Part shown: piece by piece, positions 9,315-19,276 of the stretch | How the letters are laid out: each line of letters starts with the position of its first letter | Numbering within the stretch: position 1 is the first letter of the stretch | Assembly (NCBI GenBank): GCA_910578495.1 | Contig: CAJTRE010000001.1 | Span: 108,001-172,000, forward strand | From: an uncultured Dorea sp. | Lineage (GTDB): Bacteria > Bacillota > Clostridia > Lachnospirales > Lachnospiraceae | Length of the DNA stretch: 64,000 nt | Direction: 5' to 3' | Position numbers and translations under genes: made by a program | The notes under the pieces: model-generated | What the model was told of the DNA's origin: nothing | The model's input: only the letters and a program-made list of their open reading frames with translations | Database searches by the model: none

Positions 9315-10039
9315 GAATTTACGCCTCCATTTACATATTCAAAGACATAATTGGCATATGCCTGGATAATTTCCCGCTTGCATGTTTTAAAAATAGGAAT
9401 ATATTCTCCGTTTTTTAAAATAAAATGGGTGTCATCCCATGAATCTACATAGTCCATATTGACCATACAGTTTCGGTAACACCATAAGAATTGACCGTAC
9501 GGAGCAAGCATTGGTGAAAAATTGCCGAAAGACATATAGGAGCGGATCACGCTGGAAGTTGTATGCACCTGAATATAGTGGTTCCGATAATCGGCGTACA
9601 TAATATCTGTAATCAGAACTCTTGTCTGATAACGGCCTTCTTTCAGTTCAATATAATGTGCAAACCGTTCTGCTATGCTTTCGTAATGGTTCAGAGCGTC
9701 CTCGAGTTGAGCGTAAGTATATGGTTTTGTCAGATAGTCAAGTGCATGAAGCCGGAAAGCCTTAACAGCATGTTCGCTGCTGTTTGTACAAAAGATAATC
9801 TGGCATTTTGGGCATAATTTTCGAAGTTTTTTTGCGGTTTGAATACCTGATGATTCCTGCATATAAATATCGAGAAAAACAAGGCTGTATTTTTCGGACT
9901 TTAAAGATTGCAGCAAAGCGGCCTCGTTTGTGAAAGATTTAATCTGCATATGAGTTTTGTGTTCTTTGCAGTAGCGGGAAATGTGCTCATATAAAGTTTT
10001 GATGTCTTGTGTGGAATCATCCATGATTGCAATAGTCAT
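9311..10039 (-). CDS. LytTR-family response regulator
   Basis: A 242-residue regulator with an N-terminal receiver domain (acidic pair D7-D8, phosphoacceptor D57 in VFLDIYM, lysine in YLTKPY) and a C-terminal LytTR DNA-binding domain (about 135-235; ITDIMYADYRNHYIQVHT and WCYRNCMVNMDYV). It forms a two-gene unit with the kinase downstream. Such pairs control virulence, competence or membrane-stress genes; the targets are not evident here. GGAGG precedes the ATG. Two short palindromes in its upstream region (10078-10120) could be autoregulatory sites. Confidence 0.92.
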   Translation of the reverse strand: MTIAIMDDSTQDIKTLYEHISRYCKEHKTHMQIKSFTNEAALLQSLKSEKYSLVFLDIYMQESSGIQTAKKLRKLCPKCQIIFCTNSSEHAVKAFRLHALDYLTKPYTYAQLEDALNHYESIAERFAHYIELKEGRYQTRVLITDIMYADYRNHYIQVHTTSSVIRSYMSFGNFSPMLAPYGQFLWCYRNCMVNMDYVDSWDDTHFILKNGEYIPIFKTCKREIIQAYANYVFEYVNGGVNS

Positions 10040-10077
10040 AATTACCTCCTGATATAGTTACAGTAAAGCAAAAAAAT

Positions 10078-10120
10078 TGAGGGGAAATTACGTACCCTCA
10101 GAATACTATATCAATAGTAT
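10078..10120. promoter_or_regulatory. Two adjacent palindromes upstream of the LytTR regulator
   Basis: TGAGGG at 10078-10083 is mirrored by CCCTCA at 10095-10100. ATACTAT at 10103-10109 is mirrored by ATAGTAT at 10114-10120 with a 4-nt centre. They lie 39-81 bp upstream of the regulator start and could be operator or leader structures. Function is inferred from position only. Confidence 0.4.
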
Positions 10121-10209
10121 CATAACATATTACTTGATTCGACAAAATTATACAATTGGTAATATTTTACGTAAATAGGTAAAAAGAATTCCTTTCAATA
10201 AAATGAACC

Positions 10210-10231
10210 CCGATTTTTGTTAAAAAATCGG
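10210..10231 (+). promoter_or_regulatory. 9-bp hairpin abutting the rpoB -35 box
   Basis: CCGATTTTT at 10210-10218 pairs with AAAAATCGG at 10223-10231, and the -35 hexamer begins at 10232. It could be a relic terminator of a gene formerly upstream or a DNA-level element at the promoter. Confidence 0.45.
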
Positions 10232-10261
10232 TTGACAAGCTTTGTTTCTTTGTGTTATATT
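10232..10261 (+). promoter_or_regulatory. rpoBC promoter
   Basis: A perfect -35 TTGACA at 10232-10237 is followed after 18 bp by TATATT at 10256-10261. It is the only strong promoter in the gap before rpoB and implies that rpoBC is transcribed from here rather than from a ribosomal protein operon. Confidence 0.8.
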
Positions 10262-10270
10262 TAAAAATGC

Positions 10271-10299
10271 ACTATTATGGAAAGTTATACCATAATAGT
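10271..10299 (+). promoter_or_regulatory. Perfect 10-bp dyad at the start of the rpoB leader
   Basis: ACTATTATGG at 10271-10280 and CCATAATAGT at 10290-10299 are exact inverted copies with a 9-nt centre. The dyad starts ten bases after the -10 box, so in RNA it would form a hairpin at or near the 5' end of an mRNA leader of about 130 nt. In DNA it could be an operator. Confidence 0.6.
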
Positions 10300-10399
10300 A
10301 GGTAAAAATCAGTAAAACAAGCTGATATTCACTGGTTTTGCAAGAGTTACAAGGGTGTATGTGCCCAACAAAAAATAAACGAGGAGTGTGAAACGTCAA

Positions 10400-13300
10400 A
10401 TGGAGAAAAACAGAATTCGTCCTATTAAAAGCGGAAAAAGTTCACGCATGAGCTATTCCAGACAAAAAGAAGTTCTTCAGATGCCTAATTTGATCGAAGT
10501 TCAGAAGGATTCCTATCAGTGGTTTCTGGATGAAGGATTAAAAGAAGTATTTGATGATATTTCTCCGATTGCTGATTATAGCGGTCACTTGAGTCTGGAA
10601 TTTGTTGATTTTACATTGTGTGAGGATGATGTAAAATACACCATCGAAGAATGTAAAGAGCGTGATGCAACATACGCTGCTCCGCTGAAAGTGAGAGTGA
10701 GACTCCACAACAAAGAAACAGATGAGATCAATGAGCATGAGATCTTTATGGGCGACCTTCCGCTCATGACGAGCACCGGAACGTTTGTGATCAATGGGGC
10801 AGAGCGTGTTATCGTAAGCCAGTTGGTTCGTTCACCGGGTATCTACTATGCTATCGCACACGATAAAGTAGGTAAAAAATTATATTCTTCTACGGTTATT
10901 CCAAATCGTGGAGCATGGCTTGAATATGAAACAGACTCCAATGACGTTTTCTACGTGCGTGTAGATAGAACAAGAAAGGTGCCGATTACAGTGCTGCTTC
11001 GTGCATTGGGTATTGGTACAAATGTTGAGATTTTAGAGCTCTTTGGTGAGGAGCCAAAGATTCTTGCAAGTTTTGAGAAGGATGCGGCTACAAACTACCA
11101 GGAAGGTCTTCTGGAATTATATAAGAAGATCCGCCCGGGCGAACCGCTTGCTGTAGACAGTGCGGAGAGTTTGATCACAAGTATGTTCTTTGATCCGAGA
11201 CGTTACGATCTTGCCAAAGTCGGACGTTATAAATTCAATAAGAAACTTCTGTTAAAGAACCGTATTACCGGTCAGGTTCTTGCAGAGGATGTTGCAAGTG
11301 TTCTCACAGGCGAGGTAATCGCAGAAGCAGGAACGAAGATTACAAGAGAGCTTGCAGATACAATCCAGAATGCGGCTGTTCCGTATGTATGGATCGATAA
11401 GCCGGAAGAGGAGAGAAAGGTGAAAGTCCTTTCTAATATGATGGTAGATCTTGCTTCGGTTGTGGACATTGATCCGAAAGAAGCAGGAGTTACTGAACTT
11501 GTGTATTATCCGGTGCTTGCAGGACTTTTAGAGGAGACCGCAGGCGATATAGATGAACTTAAGAGCGCAATTAAGAGGGATATTCATGACCTAATTCCGA
11601 AACATATTACGAAAGAAGATATTCTTGCGTCCATCAACTACAATATGCATTTAGAGTATGGTCTTGGAAACGATGACGACATCGATCATCTTGGAAACAG
11701 ACGTATTCGTGCTGTGGGAGAACTTCTCCAGAATCAGTACAGAATAGGTCTGTCAAGACTTGAGCGTGTTGTTCGTGAGAGAATGACAACGCAGGATTTG
11801 GAAGGGATTTCGCCGCAGTCTCTGATTAATATTAAACCGGTAACGGCAGCAGTTAAGGAGTTCTTCGGATCTTCTCAGTTGTCACAGTTTATGGATCAGA
11901 ACAACCCGCTCGGAGAGCTGACACATAAGAGACGTTTATCCGCATTAGGACCGGGTGGACTTTCCAGAGATCGTGCCGGATTCGAGGTTCGAGATGTACA
12001 CTATTCTCACTACGGAAGAATGTGTCCAATCGAGACTCCTGAGGGACCGAATATCGGTCTTATCAACTCTCTTGCATGTTATGCAAGAATTAATCAGTAC
12101 GGATTCGTAGAGGCTCCGTACCGTAAGATTAACCATGAAGATCCGCAGAACCCGGTGGTTACTGAGGAAGTTGTATATATGACGGCGGACGAGGAAGATA
12201 ATTACCATGTAGCACAAGCGAATGAGCCGTTGGATGAAGATGGACATTTTATTCATAAGAATGTATCCGGTCGTTATCGTGAAGAGACACAGGAGTATGA
12301 GAGAAAGATGTTCGATTACATGGACGTTTCTCCGAAGATGGTATTTTCTGTGGCAACGGCGCTTATTCCGTTCCTCGAGAACGATGACGCCAATCGTGCG
12401 CTGATGGGTTCCAACATGCAGCGTCAGGCAGTTCCGCTTCTTATAACAGAAGCTCCGGTTGTTGGAACAGGTATGGAAGAAAAATCTGCTGTTGACTCCG
12501 GTGTATGTATCGTTGCGGCAGAGAGTGGTGTTGTAGAACGTTCTACTTCATCAGAGATTGTGATTCGCCAGGATGACGGCAATGTAAAGAGATACAAATT
12601 AACGAAGTTTTTGAGAAGTAACCAGAGCAACTGCTATAATCAAAGACCGATCGTGTTCAAGGGTGATAAAGTGGAAGCCGGAGATGTAATTGCGGATGGT
12701 CCGTCTACGTCTAATGGAGAGATGGCTCTTGGAAAGAACCCGCTTATCGGTTTCATGACATGGGAAGGTTACAACTACGAGGACGCCGTATTATTAAGTG
12801 AAAGATTAGTACAGGATGATGTGTATACATCTGTTCATATTGAAGAATACGAGGCAGAAGCACGCGATACAAAACTTGGACCAGAGGAGATTACAAGAGA
12901 CATTCCGGGGGTTGGTGATGATGCTCTTAAAGATCTGGACGATAGAGGAATCATTCGTATTGGTGCAGAAGTTCGCGCCGGAGACATTCTGGTTGGTAAA
13001 GTAACTCCGAAGGGAGAGACAGAGCTCACCGCAGAGGAGAGACTTCTTCGTGCAATCTTCGGTGAGAAAGCGCGTGAAGTACGTGATACTTCATTGAAGG
13101 TACCACATGGTGAATACGGTATTGTCGTAGATGCGAAAGTGTTTACAAGAGATAACGGGGATGAATTATCTCCGGGCGTGAACCAGTCCGTACGTATCTA
13201 CATTGCACAGAAGAGAAAGATTTCTGTCGGTGATAAGATGGCAGGACGTCATGGTAATAAGGGTGTTGTTTCTCGTGTACTTCCGGTAGAGGATATGCCG

Positions 13301-14266
13301 TTCTTACCAAACGGACGTCCGCTTGACATCGTGCTTAACCCACTGGGTGTGCCATCACGTATGAACATCGGACAGGTACTTGAGATTCACTTGTCTCTTG
13401 CTGCAAAGGCATTGGGATTTAACATTGCCACGCCGGTATTTGACGGTGCAGACGAGAATGACATTATGGATACACTTGATCTGGCAAATGATTATGTAAA
13501 TTTAAGCTGGGAAGAGTTCGAGAAAAAGTATAAAGAAGAACTGCTTCCAGAAGTTCTTGAATATTTGTATGAGAATAGAGAACACAGAAAACTGTGGAAA
13601 GGTGTACCGCTTTCCAGAGATGGTAAAGTTCGTCTTCGCGATGGAAGAACAGGAGAGTATTTTGACAGTCCAGTAACGATTGGACATATGCACTATCTGA
13701 AACTTCATCATCTGGTTGACGATAAGATTCATGCTCGTTCAACAGGTCCTTACTCACTGGTTACACAGCAGCCGCTTGGAGGTAAGGCACAGTTTGGAGG
13801 ACAGCGTTTCGGAGAGATGGAGGTTTGGGCGTTAGAGGCGTATGGTGCGTCTTATACGCTGCAGGAAATCTTAACAGTGAAATCTGATGATGTGATCGGA
13901 CGTGTGAAGACTTATGAGGCCATTATCAAAGGTGAGAACATTCCGGAGCCGGGAATTCCAGAGTCTTTCAAGGTGCTCTTAAAAGAGCTCCAGTCTCTCG
14001 GACTCGATGTCCGCGTGCTGCGTGATGACAACACAGAGGTTGAGATTATGGAGACAGTAGATATGGGCGAGACAGATATACGTTCATTGATCGAGGGAGA
14101 CAGAAAGTACCATGAAGAAGATGATTTCGGAGAACAGGGCTATACCGAGCAGGAGTTCCAGGGAGAAGAACTTGTGGATGTAGAGGAAGAACCGGAAGAG
14201 GAAGACTTCGAGATTTCATTTGAAGAAACTGACGATTTCGCATATGATGATGTAGATAACGTATAG
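10400..14266 (+). CDS. rpoB: DNA-directed RNA polymerase subunit beta
   Basis: The 1288-residue protein carries the conserved RpoB blocks in order: MSYSRQKEVLQMPNLIEVQ near the start, the rifampicin-region motif SQLSQFMDQNNPLGELTHKR, GLSRDRAGFEVRDVHYSHYG, ISVGDKMAGRHGNKGVVS, and the C-terminal GGKAQFGGQRFGEMEVWALE. The start is set at ATG 10400, which gives MEKNRIRPIK. The in-frame GTG at 10388 lies one base from the GAGGAG ribosome-binding site and cannot be used. The rifampicin-region residues look wild type (D-Q-N, H-K-R, S). The C-terminus ends in a roughly 50-residue acidic tail. rpoC follows after 14 bases. Confidence 0.98.
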   Translation: MEKNRIRPIKSGKSSRMSYSRQKEVLQMPNLIEVQKDSYQWFLDEGLKEVFDDISPIADYSGHLSLEFVDFTLCEDDVKYTIEECKERDATYAAPLKVRVRLHNKETDEINEHEIFMGDLPLMTSTGTFVINGAERVIVSQLVRSPGIYYAIAHDKVGKKLYSSTVIPNRGAWLEYETDSNDVFYVRVDRTRKVPITVLLRALGIGTNVEILELFGEEPKILASFEKDAATNYQEGLLELYKKIRPGEPLAVDSAESLITSMFFDPRRYDLAKVGRYKFNKKLLLKNRITGQVLAEDVASVLTGEVIAEAGTKITRELADTIQNAAVPYVWIDKPEEERKVKVLSNMMVDLASVVDIDPKEAGVTELVYYPVLAGLLEETAGDIDELKSAIKRDIHDLIPKHITKEDILASINYNMHLEYGLGNDDDIDHLGNRRIRAVGELLQNQYRIGLSRLERVVRERMTTQDLEGISPQSLINIKPVTAAVKEFFGSSQLSQFMDQNNPLGELTHKRRLSALGPGGLSRDRAGFEVRDVHYSHYGRMCPIETPEGPNIGLINSLACYARINQYGFVEAPYRKINHEDPQNPVVTEEVVYMTADEEDNYHVAQANEPLDEDGHFIHKNVSGRYREETQEYERKMFDYMDVSPKMVFSVATALIPFLENDDANRALMGSNMQRQAVPLLITEAPVVGTGMEEKSAVDSGVCIVAAESGVVERSTSSEIVIRQDDGNVKRYKLTKFLRSNQSNCYNQRPIVFKGDKVEAGDVIADGPSTSNGEMALGKNPLIGFMTWEGYNYEDAVLLSERLVQDDVYTSVHIEEYEAEARDTKLGPEEITRDIPGVGDDALKDLDDRGIIRIGAEVRAGDILVGKVTPKGETELTAEERLLRAIFGEKAREVRDTSLKVPHGEYGIVVDAKVFTRDNGDELSPGVNQSVRIYIAQKRKISVGDKMAGRHGNKGVVSRVLPVEDMPFLPNGRPLDIVLNPLGVPSRMNIGQVLEIHLSLAAKALGFNIATPVFDGADENDIMDTLDLANDYVNLSWEEFEKKYKEELLPEVLEYLYENREHRKLWKGVPLSRDGKVRLRDGRTGEYFDSPVTIGHMHYLKLHHLVDDKIHARSTGPYSLVTQQPLGGKAQFGGQRFGEMEVWALEAYGASYTLQEILTVKSDDVIGRVKTYEAIIKGENIPEPGIPESFKVLLKELQSLGLDVRVLRDDNTEVEIMETVDMGETDIRSLIEGDRKYHEEDDFGEQGYTEQEFQGEELVDVEEEPEEEDFEISFEETDDFAYDDVDNV

Positions 14267-14280
14267 AAAGGGGTGCCAGT

Positions 14281-17200
14281 ATGCCAGAAATTAATAAAGA
14301 ACAATCATTTCAGCCAATGACTTTTGATGCGATCAAAATCGGTTTGGCATCACCTGATAAAATTCTGGAATGGTCCAGAGGCGAGGTTACGAAGCCGGAG
14401 ACTATTAACTACAGAACATTGAAACCGGAAAAGGACGGTCTGTTCTGCGAGAAGATCTTCGGACCAAGCAAAGACTGGGAATGTCATTGTGGAAAATATA
14501 AGAAAATCCGCTACAAAGGCGTAGTCTGCGACCGATGCGGTGTTGAGGTCACAAAGGCAAGCGTGCGTCGTGAGCGTATGGGACATATTGCACTGGCGGC
14601 TCCGGTATCTCACATCTGGTACTTTAAAGGGATTCCAAGCCGTATGGGACTAATCCTTGATCTGTCTCCTAGAACGCTTGAAAAAGTTCTCTACTTTGCT
14701 TCTTATATCGTGCTTGACAAAGGAGAGACAGATCTTCAGTATAAGCAGGTGTTATCCGAACAGGAATACCAGGAGGCGAGAGAGTCTTGGGGAAGCGCTT
14801 TCCGCGTAGGTATGGGTGCAGAATCCATTCAGGAATTATTACAGGCAATTGATCTTGATAAAGAGTATGAGGAATTACAGGAAGGCTTAAAAGGGGCTGC
14901 CGGACAGAAGCGTGCAAGAATCGTGAAACGTCTGGAAGTTGTAGAGGCATTCCGCGAGTCAGGCAATAAGCCGGAGTGGATGATCATGAATAACATTCCG
15001 GTTATCCCGCCGGATCTTCGTCCGATGGTACAATTAGACGGCGGACGTTTTGCAACATCTGACTTGAATGACTTATACAGAAGAATTATCAATAGAAATA
15101 ACCGTCTGAAACGTCTTCTTGAATTAGGCGCTCCGGACATTATTGTAAGAAATGAAAAGAGAATGCTGCAGGAAGCCGTTGACGCACTGATCGACAACGG
15201 ACGCCGCGGTCGTCCGGTAACAGGACCGGGCAATCGTGCATTGAAATCTCTTTCTGATATGTTGAAAGGTAAATCCGGACGTTTCCGTCAGAACTTACTT
15301 GGTAAGCGTGTTGACTACTCCGGACGTTCTGTTATCGTCGTAGGACCTGAACTTAAAATTTATCAGTGTGGTCTTCCGAAAGAGATGGCGATTGAGCTGT
15401 TCAAACCATTTGTTATGAAAGAACTGGTGCAGAACGGTATTGCACACAACATTAAAAATGCAAAGAAGATGGTAGAAAGACTTCAGCCGGAAGTATGGGA
15501 TGTACTGGAAGAAGTCATTAAGGAGCATCCGGTAATGCTGAACCGCGCCCCTACGCTTCACAGACTTGGTATTCAGGCATTTGAGCCAATTCTGGTAGAG
15601 GGTAAGGCGATCAAGCTTCACCCGCTTGTTTGTACGGCATATAACGCTGACTTTGATGGTGACCAGATGGCCGTTCATCTTCCGCTGTCTGTAGAGGCAC
15701 AGGCAGAGTGTCGTTTCTTACTGCTTTCACCAAACAACCTTCTGAAACCATCAGATGGTGGGCCGGTGGCAGTTCCGTCTCAGGATATGGTTCTTGGTAT
15801 TTATTACCTGACGCAGGAAAGACCGGGAGCGCTTGGAGAGGGAAAAATCTTTAAAAATGTTAATGAAGCAATTCTTGCTTATGAAAATGGAGCGATTACA
15901 CTACATTCACGTATCAAAGTGCGTGTAACAAAGATTATGGCAGATGAAAGTGAAAAGACCGGTACGATTGAGTCTACACTTGGAAGATTTCTCTTTAATG
16001 AAATCATTCCGCAAGATCTTGGGTTTGTAGATCGTGAAGTAGAAGGAAACGAACTTCTTCTTGAGGTTGATTTCCACGTAGGTAAGAAGCAGTTAAAACA
16101 GATTCTTGAAAAAGTTATCAATACACATGGCTCTACTGCAACGGCAGAGGTGCTTGACGCTGTAAAATCTATCGGTTACAAGTATTCCACAAGAGCGGCA
16201 ATGACGGTATCTATTTCTGATATGACCGTACCGCCGCAGAAACCGGAGATGATCGCACAGGCGCAGGATACAGTAGATAAGATTACAAAGAACTTTAAAC
16301 GTGGTCTTATCACAGAGGAAGAGCGTTACAAAGAAGTTGTAGAGACATGGAAAGCAACGGACGATGCACTTACAGACGCACTGCTTTCCGGACTGGATAA
16401 ATACAATAACATCTTCATGATGGCTGACTCCGGGGCACGTGGTTCTGACAAGCAGATTAAACAGCTTGCAGGTATGCGTGGACTTATGGCAGATACGACA
16501 GGACGTACTATCGAGCTTCCTATCAAGTCAAACTTCCGAGAAGGACTTGACGTATTGGAGTATTTCATGTCTGCCCATGGAGCGCGTAAAGGACTTTCTG
16601 ATACAGCGCTTCGTACAGCCGACTCCGGATACCTTACGAGACGTCTTGTTGATGTTTCGCAGGAGCTTATTATTCACGAAGTGGATTGTGCGCCGATAGA
16701 CGGTGAGATTCCGGGTATGTATGTAAAAGCATTCATGGACGGAAATGAGGAGATTGAGAGTCTTCAGGAGCGTATTACAGGACGTTATTTGTGTGAAGAT
16801 ATTGTAGACAAAGATGGAAATATTCTTGTAAAGGCTAACCACATGGTAACACCAAAACGTGCAGAACTGGTCATGAAGAAGGGTGTGGATGAAAAGGGCG
16901 AAACACTGAAGAAGATTAAGATTCGTACAATTCTTACCTGCCGTTCACACGATGGTATCTGTGCAAAATGTTACGGAGCGAACATGGCTACAGGAGAGCC
17001 GGTACAGGTAGGAGAAGCAGTTGGTATTATTGCCGCTCAGTCTATCGGTGAGCCCGGTACACAGCTTACCATGCGTACGTTCCATACCGGTGGTGTTGCG
17101 GGAGACGATATTACACAAGGTCTTCCTCGTGTAGAGGAGCTTTTCGAGGCAAGAAAACCGAAAGGACTTGCGATTATCACAGAGTTTGCCGGAACAGCAA

Positions 17201-18003
17201 ACATTAACGATACAAAGAAGAAACGTGAGATTATTGTGACAAACAATGAGACCGGAGAATCTAAGGCGTACTTGATTCCATATGGCTCACGTATCAAGAT
17301 TCAGGATGGTGCAGAGCTTGAGGCCGGTGATGAGCTGACCGAAGGTAGTGTAAATCCACACGACATTCTCAAAATCAAAGGGCTTCGTGCAGTACAGGAT
17401 TATATGCTGCAGGAAGTACAGAGAGTATACCGTCTGCAAGGTGTTGAGATAAACGATAAGCATATTGAGGTAATTGTTCGTCAGATGCTCAAGAAGATTC
17501 GTATCGAAGAAGCGGGAGACACCGAGTTCTTACCGGGAACGAATGTGGACATTCTTGACTTTGAGGATACAAATGAAGCACTTGTAAAAGAAGGAAAAGA
17601 GCCTGCAACAGGTGAGCAGATCATGCTCGGTATTACAAAGGCTTCTCTTGCTACAAATTCCTTCCTGTCAGCAGCTTCTTTCCAGGAGACGACAAAAGTC
17701 CTCACAGAAGCTGCGATTAAGGGCAAGGTCGATCCACTGATCGGTCTCAAAGAAAACGTTATTATCGGTAAACATATTCCGGCTGGTACGGGTATGAGAA
17801 AATATCGTGACATTCAAGTTGATTCCGCAGTTCCGGTTCCGGAAGTGACGGCCGCACCGGAGCAGACAAATGCAGAAGAGGAAACGACAGAGCAGGATGT
17901 TGAGACAACAGAAGTAACCGAGGAAACCACAGAAGAAACTGTAGAAGAGACAGAAGAAGCAGAAGAAGCAGTTTCCGAAGAGGAAGTTCTCGTAGAAGAA
18001 TAA
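14281..18003 (+). CDS. rpoC: DNA-directed RNA polymerase subunit beta'
   Basis: This is a 1240-residue catalytic subunit. C68, C70, C83 and C86 form the N-terminal zinc site. NADFDGDQMAVH carries the three Mg-binding aspartates D457, D459 and D461. SGARGSDKQIKQLAGMRGLM is the bridge-helix/trigger-loop region. CRSHDGICAKCYG is the second zinc site. The last 50 or so residues are a low-complexity Glu/Thr tail (EETTEETVEETEEAEEAVS) beyond the usual end of the family. AAAGGGG precedes the ATG. It is co-transcribed with rpoB. Confidence 0.98.
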   Translation: MPEINKEQSFQPMTFDAIKIGLASPDKILEWSRGEVTKPETINYRTLKPEKDGLFCEKIFGPSKDWECHCGKYKKIRYKGVVCDRCGVEVTKASVRRERMGHIALAAPVSHIWYFKGIPSRMGLILDLSPRTLEKVLYFASYIVLDKGETDLQYKQVLSEQEYQEARESWGSAFRVGMGAESIQELLQAIDLDKEYEELQEGLKGAAGQKRARIVKRLEVVEAFRESGNKPEWMIMNNIPVIPPDLRPMVQLDGGRFATSDLNDLYRRIINRNNRLKRLLELGAPDIIVRNEKRMLQEAVDALIDNGRRGRPVTGPGNRALKSLSDMLKGKSGRFRQNLLGKRVDYSGRSVIVVGPELKIYQCGLPKEMAIELFKPFVMKELVQNGIAHNIKNAKKMVERLQPEVWDVLEEVIKEHPVMLNRAPTLHRLGIQAFEPILVEGKAIKLHPLVCTAYNADFDGDQMAVHLPLSVEAQAECRFLLLSPNNLLKPSDGGPVAVPSQDMVLGIYYLTQERPGALGEGKIFKNVNEAILAYENGAITLHSRIKVRVTKIMADESEKTGTIESTLGRFLFNEIIPQDLGFVDREVEGNELLLEVDFHVGKKQLKQILEKVINTHGSTATAEVLDAVKSIGYKYSTRAAMTVSISDMTVPPQKPEMIAQAQDTVDKITKNFKRGLITEEERYKEVVETWKATDDALTDALLSGLDKYNNIFMMADSGARGSDKQIKQLAGMRGLMADTTGRTIELPIKSNFREGLDVLEYFMSAHGARKGLSDTALRTADSGYLTRRLVDVSQELIIHEVDCAPIDGEIPGMYVKAFMDGNEEIESLQERITGRYLCEDIVDKDGNILVKANHMVTPKRAELVMKKGVDEKGETLKKIKIRTILTCRSHDGICAKCYGANMATGEPVQVGEAVGIIAAQSIGEPGTQLTMRTFHTGGVAGDDITQGLPRVEELFEARKPKGLAIITEFAGTANINDTKKKREIIVTNNETGESKAYLIPYGSRIKIQDGAELEAGDELTEGSVNPHDILKIKGLRAVQDYMLQEVQRVYRLQGVEINDKHIEVIVRQMLKKIRIEEAGDTEFLPGTNVDILDFEDTNEALVKEGKEPATGEQIMLGITKASLATNSFLSAASFQETTKVLTEAAIKGKVDPLIGLKENVIIGKHIPAGTGMRKYRDIQVDSAVPVPEVTAAPEQTNAEEETTEQDVETTEVTEETTEETVEETEEAEEAVSEEEVLVEE

Positions 18004-18018
18004 GAGTGACAAAAAAGT

Positions 18019-18047
18019 GGGATATACGTGTGTATATCCTGCTTTTT
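18019..18047 (+). terminator. Terminator of the rpoBC operon
   Basis: GGATATAC (18020-18027) pairs perfectly with GTATATCC (18032-18039) around a 4-nt loop, followed by TGCTTTTTGG. It lies 16 bases after the rpoC stop. Confidence 0.75.
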
Positions 18048-18069
18048 GGCAGAAAAAGGACAGGATTCA

Positions 18070-18098
18070 TTGACATAATGCACAAAAAAGACTATAAT
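18070..18098 (+). promoter_or_regulatory. Consensus sigma-A promoter of the peptidase gene
   Basis: TTGACA at 18070-18075 and TATAAT at 18093-18098 are separated by 17 bp, a full consensus match, 54 bp before the peptidase start. It implies strong constitutive expression independent of rpoBC. Confidence 0.88.
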
Positions 18099-18151
18099 TA
18101 TTAAAGGGTGCGAAGATAAAAAGCACAATAAAACATAGGAGGCATAGCATA

Positions 18152-19240
18152 ATGTTAGATGCAGCAAAATTAAGCAGAATCGTAAAATCAATGGAAGAGC
18201 AAAACGTTCCACAGATGATCATTTCCGATCCACTTGCAATCTACTACTTAATCGGTAAGAAGATTGCTCCGGGTGAAAGACTTTTAGCTCTCTACATCAA
18301 TGTAAATGGAACAAACAAAATGGTGATCAACGAATTATTTCCACAGGAGGAAGATCTTGGCGTAGATTTGATCTACTACAATGATATACAGGATGGTGTT
18401 GAGATTTTAAGTCAGTTTGTTGAGAAAGACAAAACAGTTGGTGTTGATAAAACATGGCCGGCAAGATTCTTGTTAAGACTTCAGGAATTAGGAGCAGGCA
18501 GCAAATTTGTAAATGGTTCTCCGATCGTTGACTATGTAAGAATGATTAAAGACGAGCGTGAGCAGGAATTAATGAGAAAAGCTTCTTTAGAGAACGACAA
18601 GATTATGGAGCAGTTAGTTCCGCTTGTAGTAAAAGGATATACAGAGCTTGAGCTTAATGCAATCGTTCGCGATATGTATGCTAAGACAGGACACTCCGAC
18701 GTATCTTTCGATCCAATTACAGGATATGGAAAATCCGGAGCTGATCCGCACCATGTGACAGACAATACAAAAGGAAAACGCGGAGATTCCGTAGTTCTTG
18801 ACATTGGTGGTATTTTAAACGATTACTGCTCAGATATGACAAGAACAGTATTTATCGGAGAAGTTTCTGATAGAGCAAGAGAAGTATATGAAGTTGTTAA
18901 AGAGGCTCAGGCAAGAGGTATTGCCGCAGCAAAACCTGGTAACAGAATGTGTGATGTAGACCTTGCTTGTAGAAATTACATCGAGGAAAAAGGATTCGGA
19001 GAATACTTTACACACAGAACAGGTCACTCCATCGGTATGGAAGACCATGAGTTCGGTGATGTTTCTTCTGTAAATGAAGACATCATCAAAGTTGGACAGT
19101 GCTTCTCTATCGAGCCGGGTATCTACCTTCCAGATGAGTCAATCGGTGTTCGTATCGAGGATCTTGTAATCATCACAGAGGATGGATGTGAAGTGCTGAA
19201 CCACTATACAAAGGATCTGATCGTAGTTCCGGAGGAGTAA
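18152..19240 (+). CDS. M24-family metallopeptidase (Xaa-Pro aminopeptidase/prolidase type)
   Basis: 362 residues, the usual size of PepQ/PepP-type enzymes, which cleave X-Pro bonds using two divalent metals. An N-terminal creatinase-like domain is followed by the pita-bread fold. The five metal ligands are visible: D in VVLDIGG, D in CSDMTRT, H in RTGHSIGM, E in FSIEPGIY and E in VRIEDLV. GGAGG precedes the start. It has its own consensus promoter and terminator, so it is a single-gene unit. The product is a cytoplasmic peptidase that releases proline from peptides, which would feed the proline reductase pathway seen at the window end. That link is inference. Confidence 0.92.
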   Translation: MLDAAKLSRIVKSMEEQNVPQMIISDPLAIYYLIGKKIAPGERLLALYINVNGTNKMVINELFPQEEDLGVDLIYYNDIQDGVEILSQFVEKDKTVGVDKTWPARFLLRLQELGAGSKFVNGSPIVDYVRMIKDEREQELMRKASLENDKIMEQLVPLVVKGYTELELNAIVRDMYAKTGHSDVSFDPITGYGKSGADPHHVTDNTKGKRGDSVVLDIGGILNDYCSDMTRTVFIGEVSDRAREVYEVVKEAQARGIAAAKPGNRMCDVDLACRNYIEEKGFGEYFTHRTGHSIGMEDHEFGDVSSVNEDIIKVGQCFSIEPGIYLPDESIGVRIEDLVIITEDGCEVLNHYTKDLIVVPEE

Positions 19241-19276
19241 GATTACATAGTGAGAATTATATACAGTTAATGTATG

